Below are positions 24,453-33,569 of a DNA stretch of 48,655 bases, one piece after another. This DNA comes from an uncultured bacterium. Its GTDB lineage: Bacteria > Verrucomicrobiota > Kiritimatiellia > CAIKKV01 > CALHGX01. The stretch lies in NCBI GenBank assembly GCA_938031185.1, contig CALHGX010000005.1, forward strand, positions 1 to 48,655. The letters run 5' to 3'. A program made the position numbers and the translations under genes. The notes below the pieces were generated by a model, which saw only the letters and a list, made by a program, of their open reading frames with translations, was not told where the DNA came from and ran no database searches. Within the stretch, counting starts at the first letter, position 1. Each line of letters starts with the position of its first letter.

Positions 24453-25178
24453 ATGCCCGGAAAGAAGGCGAAGCGGGACGGCGGGACGATTGAAAGGCCC
24501 GAAGTCCTTGGGATTGTCTTCGAGCTTGAGTACGTCGCGGCGCCAGGGCGGAATTTGTTCTACGAAATGGCCCGCAGGGCGATGAAGGAGCGGGGAATGA
24601 ACCTGCTGCCGGTTCACGTTTCCAAGCATGGGATCGGGGTGCCGCTCGAGGTTGCGTTGACGGCTATGGCGAAGGAATGCGGGAAGCCGCGGAGCGCGGA
24701 TCGCCGACTGGCGGATGACGTGCAGCGGGCTGTTGCCTCCGTGTGGGCGGGGCTGCCGGAAACGGAGGTGGCGGGTTTTGCGCGATTTCTTCGTTCCGCG
24801 AAAGCAGCGGGAATCCGAATGGTGGCTCTTTCCGGGCTGGAGGAGGCGGCCGCAACCGATCTGGCGTCCCGGTTGCGTTTCGGTGAGCATCAGGTCATGG
24901 TGCATCCGACAGGGTTGGGGCCGACGACCTTTGCCGAACCTGGGGTGTGGCGTCAGGTGGCCGGCCTTCTCTGCCTGCCGGCCGGTCGCGCGGTCGCGCT
25001 GGTCAGCACGTCCGCTTCATGCCACGCCGCGATACGCGCCGGGCTGCGCTGCGTGGCGGTGCCGGACGCTTTCACGGCGTTTCAGGATTTCAGTGGAGCC
25101 GACATGGTGAGTGAAAAAGCGGACGAGAAACTCGTTCGCGCCGTCATGCAGTTATGCGGAAAGCGGGAATCGTCATGA
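24453..25178 (+). CDS. Degenerate HAD-superfamily protein, probably non-catalytic
   Basis: The 241-residue protein follows the beta-phosphoglucomutase-like HAD pattern, but the catalytic acids are gone. The motif I position (normally FDLDG) reads FELEY (E24 and E26). The motif IV region (normally FEDSxxGIxAA) reads LVSTSASCHAAIRAG. The fold signature at the end, GLRCVAVPDAFTAFQDFSGAD, is well kept. It therefore looks like a HAD-derived binding or regulatory protein. It is not expected to act as a phosphatase. ATG 24453 has GGAGG eight bases upstream. The stop overlaps the thiC start (ATGA), so it is coupled to thiamine synthesis, but its role is unknown. Confidence 0.75.
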   Translation: MPGKKAKRDGGTIERPEVLGIVFELEYVAAPGRNLFYEMARRAMKERGMNLLPVHVSKHGIGVPLEVALTAMAKECGKPRSADRRLADDVQRAVASVWAGLPETEVAGFARFLRSAKAAGIRMVALSGLEEAAATDLASRLRFGEHQVMVHPTGLGPTTFAEPGVWRQVAGLLCLPAGRAVALVSTSASCHAAIRAGLRCVAVPDAFTAFQDFSGADMVSEKADEKLVRAVMQLCGKRESS

Positions 25179-26455
25179 CACAGATGGAGCAGGCCCGGCG
25201 TGGATGCGTTACCGCACTGATGGCGGCGGTGGCCGCAATGGAGCACGTGTCCGCGGAGACGGTGCGCGAAGAAGTGGCGGGCGGACGGGCCGTTCTGCCG
25301 GCGAATCCGGCACACGGTGTCCAGCGCCCCGCCATTGTGGGACGGCGCTTCCGAACGAAAATCAACGCCAACATCGGCTGCTCGGGGGCACGTTCGGAAT
25401 GGCCTGAAGAGCGGGAAAAGCTCCAGGCCGCGCTGGAATTGGGGGTTGATTTCGTCATGGACCTGAGCGTCGGCGCCCGGGCCTGTGCCATGCGAGCGGC
25501 CATGCTGAAGTCCTGCCCGGTTCCGTTGGGAACCGTTCCCATCTACGAGGCGGTGCGGTGGGATGCCCACGGGGAGGTGGAACTGGACGCGGAGCGCCTG
25601 TTGGACGTTGTAGCCGAGCAGGCGGCACAGGGCGTGGACTTCATGACCCTGCATGCGGGGCTTTTGCGAAGGCACCTGGCTGCGGCCGCTAGGCGGGTTA
25701 TGGGTATTGTGAGCCGGGGCGGGGCGCTGATGGCCGCCTGGATGGACCGTCATGGGCGGGAGAATCCGTTATATGAGCGTTGGGACCGGGTGCTGGATAT
25801 CTGCCGGGCGCACGATGTGACCGTATCGCTCGGCGATGGATTGCGTCCCGGATGCCTGGCGGACGCGAGCGACGAGGCGCAGTTTGCCGAATTGGAGGTG
25901 CTGGGCAACCTGGTGCGGCGCTGCCGCGAGGCGGGGGTGCAGGTGATGGTGGAAGGGCCTGGACATATTCCATTTCACGAGATTGAAATGAACATGCGCA
26001 AGGCGGCTGAATTGTGCGACGGGGCGCCTTTCTATGTGCTGGGGCCGGTGGTGACGGATATTGCGCCGGGCTACGACCACATTACTTCCTCGATTGGCGC
26101 CACGGCGGCGGCGTGCTATGGCGCCTCGTTGCTCTGTTACGTGACGCCCGCGGAGCACCTCGGTCTGCCAACGCTGGAGGAGGTTCGGCAGGGCGTTGTG
26201 GCCCATCGGATCGCGGCGCATGCGGGCGACGTGGCACGGGGTCTTGCGGGCGCGCGGGCGGCGGATGACGCCATGGCGCGCGCCCGTGTCGAGATGGACT
26301 GGCCGCGGCAGTTCGCGCTGGCGATCGATCCGGTCGGCGCGCGGGCGCGGTACGAGCAGACCCGCGATGCCGCCAGCGATCCGGACCACTGCTCGATGTG
26401 CGGCCGGGATTTCTGCGCCATACGAACGACCCGGAGGTGGCGCAATGGCGCATGA
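25175..26455 (+). CDS. thiC: Phosphomethylpyrimidine synthase
   Basis: ThiC is a radical-SAM enzyme that converts aminoimidazole ribotide to hydroxymethylpyrimidine phosphate in thiamine synthesis. It is the short form (426 residues, no N-terminal extension) common in anaerobes and archaea. Seen are MTQMEQARRG, INANIGCSG, MDLSVGA, MTLHAGL, SLGDGLRPGC, VEGPGHIPFHEIEMNM, ITSSIGATAAACYGASLLCY, and the C-terminal Fe-S motif CSMCGRDFC. ATG 25175 overlaps the upstream stop. The stop lies 11 bases inside mazG. Confidence 0.96.
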   Translation: MTQMEQARRGCVTALMAAVAAMEHVSAETVREEVAGGRAVLPANPAHGVQRPAIVGRRFRTKINANIGCSGARSEWPEEREKLQAALELGVDFVMDLSVGARACAMRAAMLKSCPVPLGTVPIYEAVRWDAHGEVELDAERLLDVVAEQAAQGVDFMTLHAGLLRRHLAAAARRVMGIVSRGGALMAAWMDRHGRENPLYERWDRVLDICRAHDVTVSLGDGLRPGCLADASDEAQFAELEVLGNLVRRCREAGVQVMVEGPGHIPFHEIEMNMRKAAELCDGAPFYVLGPVVTDIAPGYDHITSSIGATAAACYGASLLCYVTPAEHLGLPTLEEVRQGVVAHRIAAHAGDVARGLAGARAADDAMARARVEMDWPRQFALAIDPVGARARYEQTRDAASDPDHCSMCGRDFCAIRTTRRWRNGA

Positions 26456-27284
26456 CATGGCGCAGTTGTTGGACATCATGCGGCGGTTGCGGTCCGAGCA
26501 TGGATGTCCTTGGGATCGGCAGCAGACACTGGACTCGTTGCGGCCGTACTTGATCGAGGAGTGCTATGAAGTGCTCGACGCCATGGACTCGGGCGACGCG
26601 GGGCGGCACGCGGAGGAACTGGGTGACCTACTGCTGCAGATCGTATTTCAGGCGCAGATTCGGGCCGAAGAAGGCACGTTCGATTTTGACGACGTGGTGG
26701 ATAAGCTCTACGAGAAACTGGTGCGCCGCCATCCTCATGTGTTCGGCTCGGAGCGCGCCGCGGATGCGGAGGAGGTGCTGGGACGGTGGGAGCAGATCAA
26801 AGCGCGCGAGGGCAGGGGGCGGGACTCCGTCCTCGACGGCGTGCCTCCGCACTTGCCGGCGCTGATGAGAGCGCACCAGGTTCAAAGCCGAGCGTCGCGT
26901 GTCGGGTTCGATTGGACGCAGGCGCAGGATGTGCTGGCGAAGGTCGAGGAAGAACTGGCGGAGGTGCGGGCCGCTTTGCGCGAGGGTCGGAGCGACCGTG
27001 TTCGAGACGAGATCGGCGACCTGTTGTTCGCGGTGGTCAACCTCAGCCGGTTTCAAAAGCTGCACGCCGAAGAGCTGTTGCGACACAGCGTGGACAAATT
27101 CGCGCGCCGTTTTCGGGCCGTGGAGGTGCGTCTGAAAGCGGCGAGCAAGAGCTTGGCCGACTGCACTTTGGATGAAATGGATGCCGTTTGGGCGCAGGTG
27201 AAAAGAGAAGAAGCGGCGGGGGAACCGTCAAGGTCTGACGGGTCTGCCGCCGACGTGGTGGTGAACAATGACCGTGCGTTTTAA
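26445..27284 (+). CDS. mazG: Nucleoside triphosphate pyrophosphohydrolase
   Basis: MazG (279 residues) removes non-canonical NTPs. Two MazG domains are seen. The first has [26 protein letters not shown] and the acidic [13 protein letters not shown], then RRHPHVFG. The second has [18 protein letters not shown] and [20 protein letters not shown] precedes ATG 26445. It overlaps thiC by 11 bases and the dnaJ-like gene by 17 bases. Confidence 0.95.
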   Translation: MAHDMAQLLDIMRRLRSEHGCPWDRQQTLDSLRPYLIEECYEVLDAMDSGDAGRHAEELGDLLLQIVFQAQIRAEEGTFDFDDVVDKLYEKLVRRHPHVFGSERAADAEEVLGRWEQIKAREGRGRDSVLDGVPPHLPALMRAHQVQSRASRVGFDWTQAQDVLAKVEEELAEVRAALREGRSDRVRDEIGDLLFAVVNLSRFQKLHAEELLRHSVDKFARRFRAVEVRLKAASKSLADCTLDEMDAVWAQVKREEAAGEPSRSDGSAADVVVNNDRAF

Positions 27285-28245
27285 GGACTACTACGAGACG
27301 CTGGGTGTTCCGAGAACCGCGAGCGCGGAAGAGATACGCAAGGCCTACCGGAAACTGGCCCGCAAGTATCACCCCGACGTCAACAAGAACGTCGGGGCGG
27401 AGGCGCGGTTCAAGGAAATCGCCGAAGCGTATGAGGTCCTCGGCGATCCGGAGAAGCGCAAGAAATACGACGCGTTGGGATCGGGCTGGCAGGCGGGCGA
27501 GTCCTTTCATCCGCCGCCCGGATGGGAACGCGTGCACTTCGACTTTGGCGGTCGGTCGGCCGGCGGCACGTCGTTTCGTATGGAGGGTCTTGGCGGGTTC
27601 AGCGACTTCTTTGAGTCCCTGTTTGGCGGGGGACTGCACGGAATGGCGGATGAAAGAGAAACGGAGTGGGCGCGCGGGCAGGATCAGGAAGCGGAGCTGA
27701 CGATCACGCTGGAGGAAGCGTTTCGGGGCGTACGGAAGAAAGTGTCGTTGCAGACGGAGCAGGTTGGCGAACGAGGACGCTTGCGGCGGGTCATGCGATC
27801 CTACGACGTGACTATCCCGCCGGGGGCGACGGAAGGGGCTCGCATTCGACTGGCGGGGCAAGGACTGGCCGGGCCGGGCGGAATGAGGGGGGACCTTTAC
27901 TTGCGCATTCGTCTGGCGCCCCATCCGGTGTTCCGAGCGCACGGGCACGACTTGGAGGCCGATCTTCCCGTTACGCCGTGGGAGGCCGCGTTGGGCGCCC
28001 GGGTGCCGGTGGACACCCTTGCCGGCAAGGCGCATGTGACGGTGGCGCCCGGAACCCAATCCGGCGCGCGGCTGCGCCTGCGGGGAGCGGGACTTCCGAA
28101 AAGGACCCACGGGGAAGCCGGCGACCTGCATCTCGTGGTTCGCATCATGGTTCCGACCGCTCTTTCAGTGCGGGAGCGTCAACTGTTCGAAGAGTTGGCT
28201 CGTCGTTCGACGTTCAATCCTCGCGAGCGGGGTTCGGGCGGTTAA
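27268..28245 (+). CDS. DnaJ-family co-chaperone (CbpA-like, no zinc finger)
   Basis: This J-domain protein has 325 residues. The J domain spans about residues 5-70 ([10 protein letters not shown], with HPD in KYHPDVNK) and would stimulate DnaK. A Gly/Phe region (about 75-125) follows, then two beta-sandwich substrate-binding domains ([35 protein letters not shown]). The cysteine-rich zinc finger of DnaJ is absent, matching CbpA-type proteins. ATG 27268 lies within the end of mazG. Confidence 0.92.
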   Translation: MTVRFKDYYETLGVPRTASAEEIRKAYRKLARKYHPDVNKNVGAEARFKEIAEAYEVLGDPEKRKKYDALGSGWQAGESFHPPPGWERVHFDFGGRSAGGTSFRMEGLGGFSDFFESLFGGGLHGMADERETEWARGQDQEAELTITLEEAFRGVRKKVSLQTEQVGERGRLRRVMRSYDVTIPPGATEGARIRLAGQGLAGPGGMRGDLYLRIRLAPHPVFRAHGHDLEADLPVTPWEAALGARVPVDTLAGKAHVTVAPGTQSGARLRLRGAGLPKRTHGEAGDLHLVVRIMVPTALSVRERQLFEELARRSTFNPRERGSGG

Positions 28246-28295
28246 CTGGGCCGTTTGGACTTGGCGCAACGGAAAATTTTTGATTCCCTTCCGGC

Positions 28296-29315
28296 GTGAT
28301 CATACACGCCAGAGCCTATCCCCGCGCCGGATTGATCGGCAATCCGTCCGATGGGTACTTTGGCAAGACTATTGCCTTTACGTTCGACAATTTCCATGCC
28401 GAAGTGGTGCTGTATCAAACGCCCGAAATCGAAGTGATGCCGAACAACCGGGATCACTCGCGGTTCACGAGCATTGAGCATTTGGCCCACGATGTGCGGC
28501 GCCATGGATACTATGGCGGCATTCGGCTTCTGAAAGCGGCCGTGAAGCGTTTCTATGATTATTGCATGGCGAACGATATTGATCTCGGAAGACGGAATTT
28601 CACCATCCGGTATCAAACCGACATTCCGCCGCAAGTCGGGATGGCCGGATCCAGCGCGATCATCACGGCCTGTTTTCGGGCGTTGATGGCGTTTTACCGA
28701 GTGACGATCACAAAGCCTGTGTTGGCGAATCTGATTTTGGACGTGGAGAACCGGGAGCTGGGCATTCCGGCCGGCCTTCAAGATCGCGTCGCGCAGGTTT
28801 ATGAGGGGTTGGTGTTCATGGATTTCAGCCGGGAACTCATGGAGCGCCAAGGATATGGTTGGTATGAGGAGCTAGATATCGCGACGCTTCCGTCCCTCTA
28901 CGTGGCGTATCAGGCCCGGCTGTCCGAAGGCACGGAGGTTTTTCACAACAACATCCGGGCTCGTTGGGAGCGAGGAGAGCCCGAAGTGGTGCAGGCGATG
29001 GCGCAATGGGCGTCATTGGCCCAACAAGTGAGAGACTTGCTGGTGGCGGGGAAGGGGCGCGAGATCGGACCGCTTTTGAACGCCAATTTCGACTTGCGCC
29101 GCAAGCTGTACCGCATCAGCCCAGGCAACTTGCAGATGGTGGAGGAAGCGCGAGCGGTCGGCGCGAGCGCGAAGTTCACCGGCTCCGGAGGCGCCATCGT
29201 CGGCACCTATGAGGATGAGGCGATGTTTGAAGCCCTCAAAGCGCGGCTGAGTCCTCTGGGCGTGCAAGTGCTCAAGCCGAGAGTGGCGAAATCGGAAGGA
29301 GTGGTGGAAGAATGA
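28296..29315 (+). CDS. GHMP kinase resembling plant-type glucuronokinase
   Basis: This is a 339-residue GHMP-superfamily kinase. GLIGNPSDGYFGKTIAFT, GYYGGIRLLKAA, the phosphate loop PPQVGMAGSSAIITA, ELGIPAGLQDRVAQVYEGL, NFDLRRKLY and SAKFTGSGGAIVG match, as I remember them, the Arabidopsis glucuronokinase (EC 2.7.1.43) segment by segment. The expected reaction is D-glucuronate + ATP to glucuronate 1-phosphate. The next gene encodes a UTP-dependent sugar-1-phosphate uridylyltransferase, with overlapping stop and start. That fits a UDP-glucuronate salvage route. Substrate is inferred, and other sugar 1-kinases are possible. The start is GTG 28296, with a poor ribosome-binding site. Confidence 0.82.
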   Translation: MIIHARAYPRAGLIGNPSDGYFGKTIAFTFDNFHAEVVLYQTPEIEVMPNNRDHSRFTSIEHLAHDVRRHGYYGGIRLLKAAVKRFYDYCMANDIDLGRRNFTIRYQTDIPPQVGMAGSSAIITACFRALMAFYRVTITKPVLANLILDVENRELGIPAGLQDRVAQVYEGLVFMDFSRELMERQGYGWYEELDIATLPSLYVAYQARLSEGTEVFHNNIRARWERGEPEVVQAMAQWASLAQQVRDLLVAGKGREIGPLLNANFDLRRKLYRISPGNLQMVEEARAVGASAKFTGSGGAIVGTYEDEAMFEALKARLSPLGVQVLKPRVAKSEGVVEE

Positions 29316-30190
29316 TCCGCAAAGCAGTGGTCCCGGCGGCCGGTTTTGGCACGAGGTTTCTGCCGGCCTCCAAGTCGCAGCCCAAGGAAATGCTGCCCAT
29401 CGTGGATACACCCACCATCCAGTATGTGGTGGAGGAGGCCGTGGCCTCTGGCATCCGGGACATCCTGATGATCATCGGGCGGGGCAAGCGGGCGATTGAG
29501 GAGCATTTTGACCGAAACTTCGAACTGGAAGAGGAGTTGCGGGAGAAGGGAAAGACAGAGGAGCTGCGCCTGCTGCGCCGCATCAGCGAGCTGGCCAACA
29601 TCCATTTCGTCTGGCAGAAAGAACTGCGAGGGCTGGGCGACGCGGTTTCATGCGCGAGGGACCATGTGGGTCATGAGCCGTTTGCGGTGTTGCTCGGCGA
29701 CACGGTGATGGAGTCCACGCGGCCGGTGACCCGCCAGTTGATGGAACTTTATGAAAGCCGGCGCGAGTCGGTGGTGGCCTTGGAGGAAGTGGAGCGCAGT
29801 CGTGTGGGGCGCTACGGCGTGATCAAGGGCGAGCCGCTGACGGATGCCCTGTGGAAAATCACGGGGTTCGTCGAGAAACCCACGGTGGAGGAAGCGCCCT
29901 CCAACCTGGCGATTGCGGGGCGTTATGTTTTTCCACCCGACATTTTCGACTGTCTGGCGCGAACGGGCACAGGCAAGAACAACGAAATCCAACTGACCGA
30001 CGCCATGCGGCTTCTGATCAGTATGCAACCAATGTGCGGCCTGCGGTTTGAAGGCGAACGGTACGACATCGGCAACAAGCTGGATTTCATCAAGACAAAC
30101 GTCGCCTTTGCGCTCCGACGGCCTGACATGGCGTCGGAGTTGAAGGATTACATGCGGACGCTGCTGGCGTCGGAGACCGGCAGGAGTTGA
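29312..30190 (+). CDS. galU: UTP--glucose-1-phosphate uridylyltransferase
   Basis: The 292-residue nucleotidyltransferase is of the GalU type. Motifs include AVVPAAGFGTRFLPASKSQPKEML, PIVDTPTIQYVVEEAV, LGDAVSCARDHVG, FAVLLGDTVM, VEKPTVEEAPSNLAIAGRYV and NNEIQLTDAM. It makes UDP-glucose. Its coupling (ATGA) to the glucuronokinase-like gene raises the possibility that it also accepts glucuronate 1-phosphate (inference). Confidence 0.93.
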   Translation: MIRKAVVPAAGFGTRFLPASKSQPKEMLPIVDTPTIQYVVEEAVASGIRDILMIIGRGKRAIEEHFDRNFELEEELREKGKTEELRLLRRISELANIHFVWQKELRGLGDAVSCARDHVGHEPFAVLLGDTVMESTRPVTRQLMELYESRRESVVALEEVERSRVGRYGVIKGEPLTDALWKITGFVEKPTVEEAPSNLAIAGRYVFPPDIFDCLARTGTGKNNEIQLTDAMRLLISMQPMCGLRFEGERYDIGNKLDFIKTNVAFALRRPDMASELKDYMRTLLASETGRS

Positions 30191-30207
30191 GAGCCGGAGA
30201 GGCCGCG

Positions 30208-30675
30208 ATGAAGAAAACGGTGGATGCCCGTCCCGATTGGGACGACTATTTTATGGAAATCGCGCGGGTGGCGGCGCGACGCGGGAATTGCCTGCGGCGC
30301 AAGGTGGGCGCGGTTGTGGTTCGGGATCGGCGCATCATTTCCACCGGTTACAATGGCACGCCGACCGGCGTACGGAATTGCTGTGAAGGCGGCTGTCCCC
30401 GTTGCGCGAGCGATAGGCCTTCCGGGGCCGGCTTGGCGGAGTGCGTTTGTTCGCACGCCGAGGAGAACGCCATCACGCAGGCGGCTTGCCACGGCATTGC
30501 GGTGCGCGACGCATCGCTTTACAGCACGATGAGCCCTTGCCTGATCTGCGCGAAAATGATCATCAATGCGGGCATACGCGAAGTCGTTTTTGAAGAGGAA
30601 TACGAGTTCAGCGAGCAGACCCGTGCGCTTCTTCACGAAGCGGGGGTGCGTTACCGGAGGGCGTCGCCGTCTTGA
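30208..30675 (+). CDS. dCMP deaminase (ComEB type)
   Basis: This 155-residue zinc-dependent cytidine/deoxycytidylate deaminase shows PDWDDYFMEIARVAARRGNC, GAVVVRDRRIISTGYNGTP, CSHAEENAI (zinc His and catalytic Glu) and MSPCLICAKMIINAG (zinc PCxxC). It converts dCMP to dUMP for thymidylate synthesis. ATG 30208 follows GGAGAGG. The upstream TTG 30187 is less likely. Confidence 0.93.
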   Translation: MKKTVDARPDWDDYFMEIARVAARRGNCLRRKVGAVVVRDRRIISTGYNGTPTGVRNCCEGGCPRCASDRPSGAGLAECVCSHAEENAITQAACHGIAVRDASLYSTMSPCLICAKMIINAGIREVVFEEEYEFSEQTRALLHEAGVRYRRASPS

Positions 30676-30733
30676 GCGTGCCCCTCTGTTCTGACAACCT
30701 GTTTCGCGCGGTTCCTGGCACGCGGAGGAATCC

Positions 30734-32017
30734 ATGCCGGCGCTTTTGAAAGTACTGGGTGTTTTCTGCCTGATGCTGGTTGGATCACGTCTCGGGCTGC
30801 CGCTGGGGGCGGCGATGATTGCAGCGGGGGCCGTGCTGGGCCTATGGGCCGGACAGGGGCCGGCTGAAATGGCGCATAACCTTGGCGCTGCGACTGCCAG
30901 TCCACTGCTGTGGATGTTCGTGGCCGTAACGGCGCTGGTCATGGAAATTGGCCGCTATATGGGCGAGGCGCGCAACACAGAAGCGGTGCTGGGCGCGTTG
31001 CGGAGATGGGGCGGCCGACACGGGCGGATATGGACCTTGGTGGCGACGCCGTCGGTCATCGGATTGATTCCCATGCCGGCCGGCGCGGTGTTTTCTGCGC
31101 CGCTGGTGGAACAGGCGGCGGTCGGGTCGGGGCGGAGCGCGGCCTGGAAAACAGCTGTGAACTACTGGTTCCGGCACACCTGGGAGTATTGGTGGCCGCT
31201 TTATCCTGCGGTCATTGTGGCCATGTCCATCTTTCACATGGAGCCGTGGCGTTTTGTGGCGGCGCAGTTCTGGTTCACTCCGGTATCGGTTTTGGCGGGC
31301 CTGGCCTTCCTGATCCGGCCCCATCGGGAGGAGTTGAGCTTGAGCGTGGCTCAAGACGGAGGGCACGGCGGACGGGTGATCATGCTGGCGATCCCCCTGA
31401 TGATGGTGATCGTCAGCGCAGTTGTGCTGCCTTCGGTTGTGCCGATGTGGCCGGGATGGAGCCCGGAAAACCGGCGGATGGCGGCGATGCTGGCGGGATT
31501 GCTGGGGGCCGTGGCATGGATCGCTGCGGATGGATGGCGAATCGGATACCGCGTTTTTCAGACCGCCTTGCAGCGGCGGAATCTCTCGGTGCTCTTTGCG
31601 GTGATGGGCGTCATGGTTTTCAAGGACATGCTGGATCGCTCGGGGTTGTTGCCCGTGGCGGGCCAGGAATTGCTGCGAAGCGGCATACCGGTCTTGTTTG
31701 CTGTGGCGTTCCTGCCTCTGGTTGCAGGACTGGTGACGGGCCTGGGGGTCGGCTTTGTCGGCGCGTCTTTGCCGTTGGTGGCGGGGTTGGTCAACATGCC
31801 GGCTTCAAATTTGACGCCGATGGCTGCGTTGGTGCTTGGATATGGGTTCGGGTATGTGGGGATGATGCTTTCGCCCGTGCATTTGTGCCTGGTGACATCA
31901 CGAGAGTATTTCGAGGCGACGCCGGGTCGCGTTTATGCGGCCATCGCGCCCTGTGTGGCGGCCGTAGCGGTCGCGTCCGTCCTTCTGCATCTGCTCTTTC
32001 GCGGCTTGGGATGGTGA
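30734..32017 (+). CDS. DUF401 family membrane protein
   Basis: This polytopic membrane protein (427 residues, about ten hydrophobic segments) belongs to the DUF401 family, a relative of ion-transporter-type permeases. Conserved features include LVATPSVIGLIPMPAGAVFSAPLV, FRHTWEYWWPLYPAVI, GFVGASLPLVAGL and GYGFGYVGMMLSPVHLCLV, which resemble the re-entrant halves of such permeases. The substrate is unknown. GCGGAGG precedes the ATG. It converges on lipB, and the 62 bases between them show no clear terminator. Confidence 0.85.
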   Translation: MPALLKVLGVFCLMLVGSRLGLPLGAAMIAAGAVLGLWAGQGPAEMAHNLGAATASPLLWMFVAVTALVMEIGRYMGEARNTEAVLGALRRWGGRHGRIWTLVATPSVIGLIPMPAGAVFSAPLVEQAAVGSGRSAAWKTAVNYWFRHTWEYWWPLYPAVIVAMSIFHMEPWRFVAAQFWFTPVSVLAGLAFLIRPHREELSLSVAQDGGHGGRVIMLAIPLMMVIVSAVVLPSVVPMWPGWSPENRRMAAMLAGLLGAVAWIAADGWRIGYRVFQTALQRRNLSVLFAVMGVMVFKDMLDRSGLLPVAGQELLRSGIPVLFAVAFLPLVAGLVTGLGVGFVGASLPLVAGLVNMPASNLTPMAALVLGYGFGYVGMMLSPVHLCLVTSREYFEATPGRVYAAIAPCVAAVAVASVLLHLLFRGLGW

Positions 32018-32079
32018 GCGGTTTCTTGCGGGCGGGTCGATCCCTTCCGATGCTTCCACCCTTGAAGGACGGGCAGGGC

Positions 32080-32778
32080 TCAGCCTTCCAATGCGGCCAA
32101 CGAAGGGACAATTTGCGTTTCCGAGGCGCGGCGAAAGACGGCGGCCAGATGGCGGACCAAGATCTCTCGAACGGCCGGCGGAGACGGGGCGTTGTCAGGG
32201 CCGAGCAGCGCACGGAGGGAGGTGACTCTTTCCCCTGCCAAGCCACAGGGCACGATGTGTTCAAAGGCGCTTAAGTCCGGGCAGACGTTGAAACTAAGTC
32301 CGTGCGACGTCACCCACCGCTGAATGCGGACGCCGATGGCGGCGATTTTGCCGGCGGGCGTCCAAATACCGGGTTTTCCCGGTTGTCTGAACGCGTCGAC
32401 CCCGTACTGCCTTGCCGTAAGCAGCGCGGCCTCTTCCAGACGCGCGACGTAAGCCCGCATGTCCGCCTCTTCGCCAATGAGCTTGAGAATGGGGTAGGCC
32501 ACCAGTTGTCCCGGCCCGTGGTAGGTGATATCTCCTCCTCGGGGCGATTCACAAAGCGCTATGCCCGCTGCGGCCAGTCGGGCGGGAGGTGTCAATAGGT
32601 GGCGGTCCAATGCGTTGCGGCCCTTGGTGATGACTGGGCAGTGCTGGAGTATCAGCACGCGATCCGGCATTCGATCCGCGATCCGAAGCTTTACCCAACT
32701 GGCCATGAGTTGCAGAGCCGGCCCATAGGCCACCGGCTCTTCAATCAGGAGGAACTCACATGGGGGCGACGGCGTCAT
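32080..32778 (-). CDS. lipB: Octanoyltransferase
   Basis: LipB (232 residues) transfers octanoate from acyl carrier protein to lipoyl-dependent enzymes. Seen are RGGDITYHGPGQLVAYPI, the catalytic lysine in GKIAAIGVRIQRW, HGLSFNV, and the acyl-thioester cysteine in IVPCGLAGERVTSL. Both catalytic residues are intact. No lipA is in the window. Confidence 0.94.
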   Translation of the reverse strand: MTPSPPCEFLLIEEPVAYGPALQLMASWVKLRIADRMPDRVLILQHCPVITKGRNALDRHLLTPPARLAAAGIALCESPRGGDITYHGPGQLVAYPILKLIGEEADMRAYVARLEEAALLTARQYGVDAFRQPGKPGIWTPAGKIAAIGVRIQRWVTSHGLSFNVCPDLSAFEHIVPCGLAGERVTSLRALLGPDNAPSPPAVREILVRHLAAVFRRASETQIVPSLAALEG

Positions 32779-32817
32779 GTGGGCACCGGCGAAGTTGTAT
32801 TGGAATCGCTTGAGTCA

Positions 32818-33453
32818 TCAGCGGTCGGGTGACGCCAAGCCCAGTTTTTCCAGCTTGGGCGCGATGACAAAACGACAGTAGGGCGCGCTCGAATTCCGTT
32901 CGAAATAGTCTTGGTGCATGTCTTCAGCCGGATAGAACTCGCCGGCGGGCACGATTTCCGTGACGATGGTATTCTTCACGTGCCCGCTGGCCTGCCACCG
33001 ACTCCGCGATTCCTCTGCTGCGCGTTTCTGTTCTTCAGAGAGATAGAAAATGGCGGAGCGATACTGGGTGCCGACATCGGCGCCCTGGCGGTTCAAGGTG
33101 GTGGGATCATGCGCCCGCCAGAACAAGTCCAGCAGTTCGGAGTAGCTCACCATGCTGGGATCGTACTCGACGCGAACCGCTTCTGCATGGCCGGTTTTGC
33201 CGGTTGAGACCTGCTTGTAGGTGGGGTTTGGGGTGTGGCCGCCTGTGTAGCCTGAAACTACAGAGACGACCCCAGGGACACACTCAAAGACGGCCTCGAC
33301 GCACCAAAAGCATCCGGCCGCGAAAATGGCGATCTCGCGGTTTGTTTGCATATCAGGCTCCATTGACTCCGGCTTCGGCCTGTCCGACGAGTTTTCCGCA
33401 AACGCGGCGGCTACCGCACATGCGATCATCAAAGACAGCAGAGGCTCTCGCAT
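32818..33453 (-). CDS. msrA: Peptide methionine-S-sulfoxide reductase, exported form
   Basis: MsrA repairs methionine-S-sulfoxide. An N-terminal signal-like stretch ([19 protein letters not shown]) suggests export to the periplasm. The catalytic motif [12 protein letters not shown], then [27 protein letters not shown] and [11 protein letters not shown] are intact. One further cysteine near the end (APYCRF) could resolve the disulfide. ATG 33453 is chosen. A GTG lies two codons upstream. The predicted -10 box is so close that the message may lack a leader. Confidence 0.93.
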   Translation of the reverse strand: MREPLLSLMIACAVAAAFAENSSDRPKPESMEPDMQTNREIAIFAAGCFWCVEAVFECVPGVVSVVSGYTGGHTPNPTYKQVSTGKTGHAEAVRVEYDPSMVSYSELLDLFWRAHDPTTLNRQGADVGTQYRSAIFYLSEEQKRAAEESRSRWQASGHVKNTIVTEIVPAGEFYPAEDMHQDYFERNSSAPYCRFVIAPKLEKLGLASPDR

Positions 33454-33459
33454 GAGCAC

Positions 33460-33489
33460 ATTATCGGATGGTTGCCTTCACGGTTGCAA
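33460..33489 (-). promoter_or_regulatory. Candidate promoter for msrA
   Basis: On the reverse strand TTGCAA (33484-33489) and GATAAT (33460-33465) are 18 bases apart. GATAAT matches the -10 consensus at 5 of 6 bases, only six bases before ATG 33453. It overlaps the divergent promoter for the dehydrogenase. Confidence 0.35.
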
Positions 33490-33499
33490 GCGGTATGCT
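33472..33499 (+). promoter_or_regulatory. Candidate promoter for the hydroxyacid dehydrogenase
   Basis: TTGCCT (33472-33477) and TATGCT (33494-33499) are 16 bases apart. The predicted leader is about 65 bases. Confidence 0.35.
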
Positions 33500-33569
33500 G
33501 CTCCATCTGGCGCGGGTGGGAAACAGGGGCAGAGGCGATGTGCAGGGCGACATGTTGTGGAGGAGAATC

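Noticed and set aside
30713-30733. A second sigma-54-like TGGCACG before the DUF401 gene.
   Set aside because: There is no GC at the required -12 offset, since the sequence runs into the ribosome-binding site.
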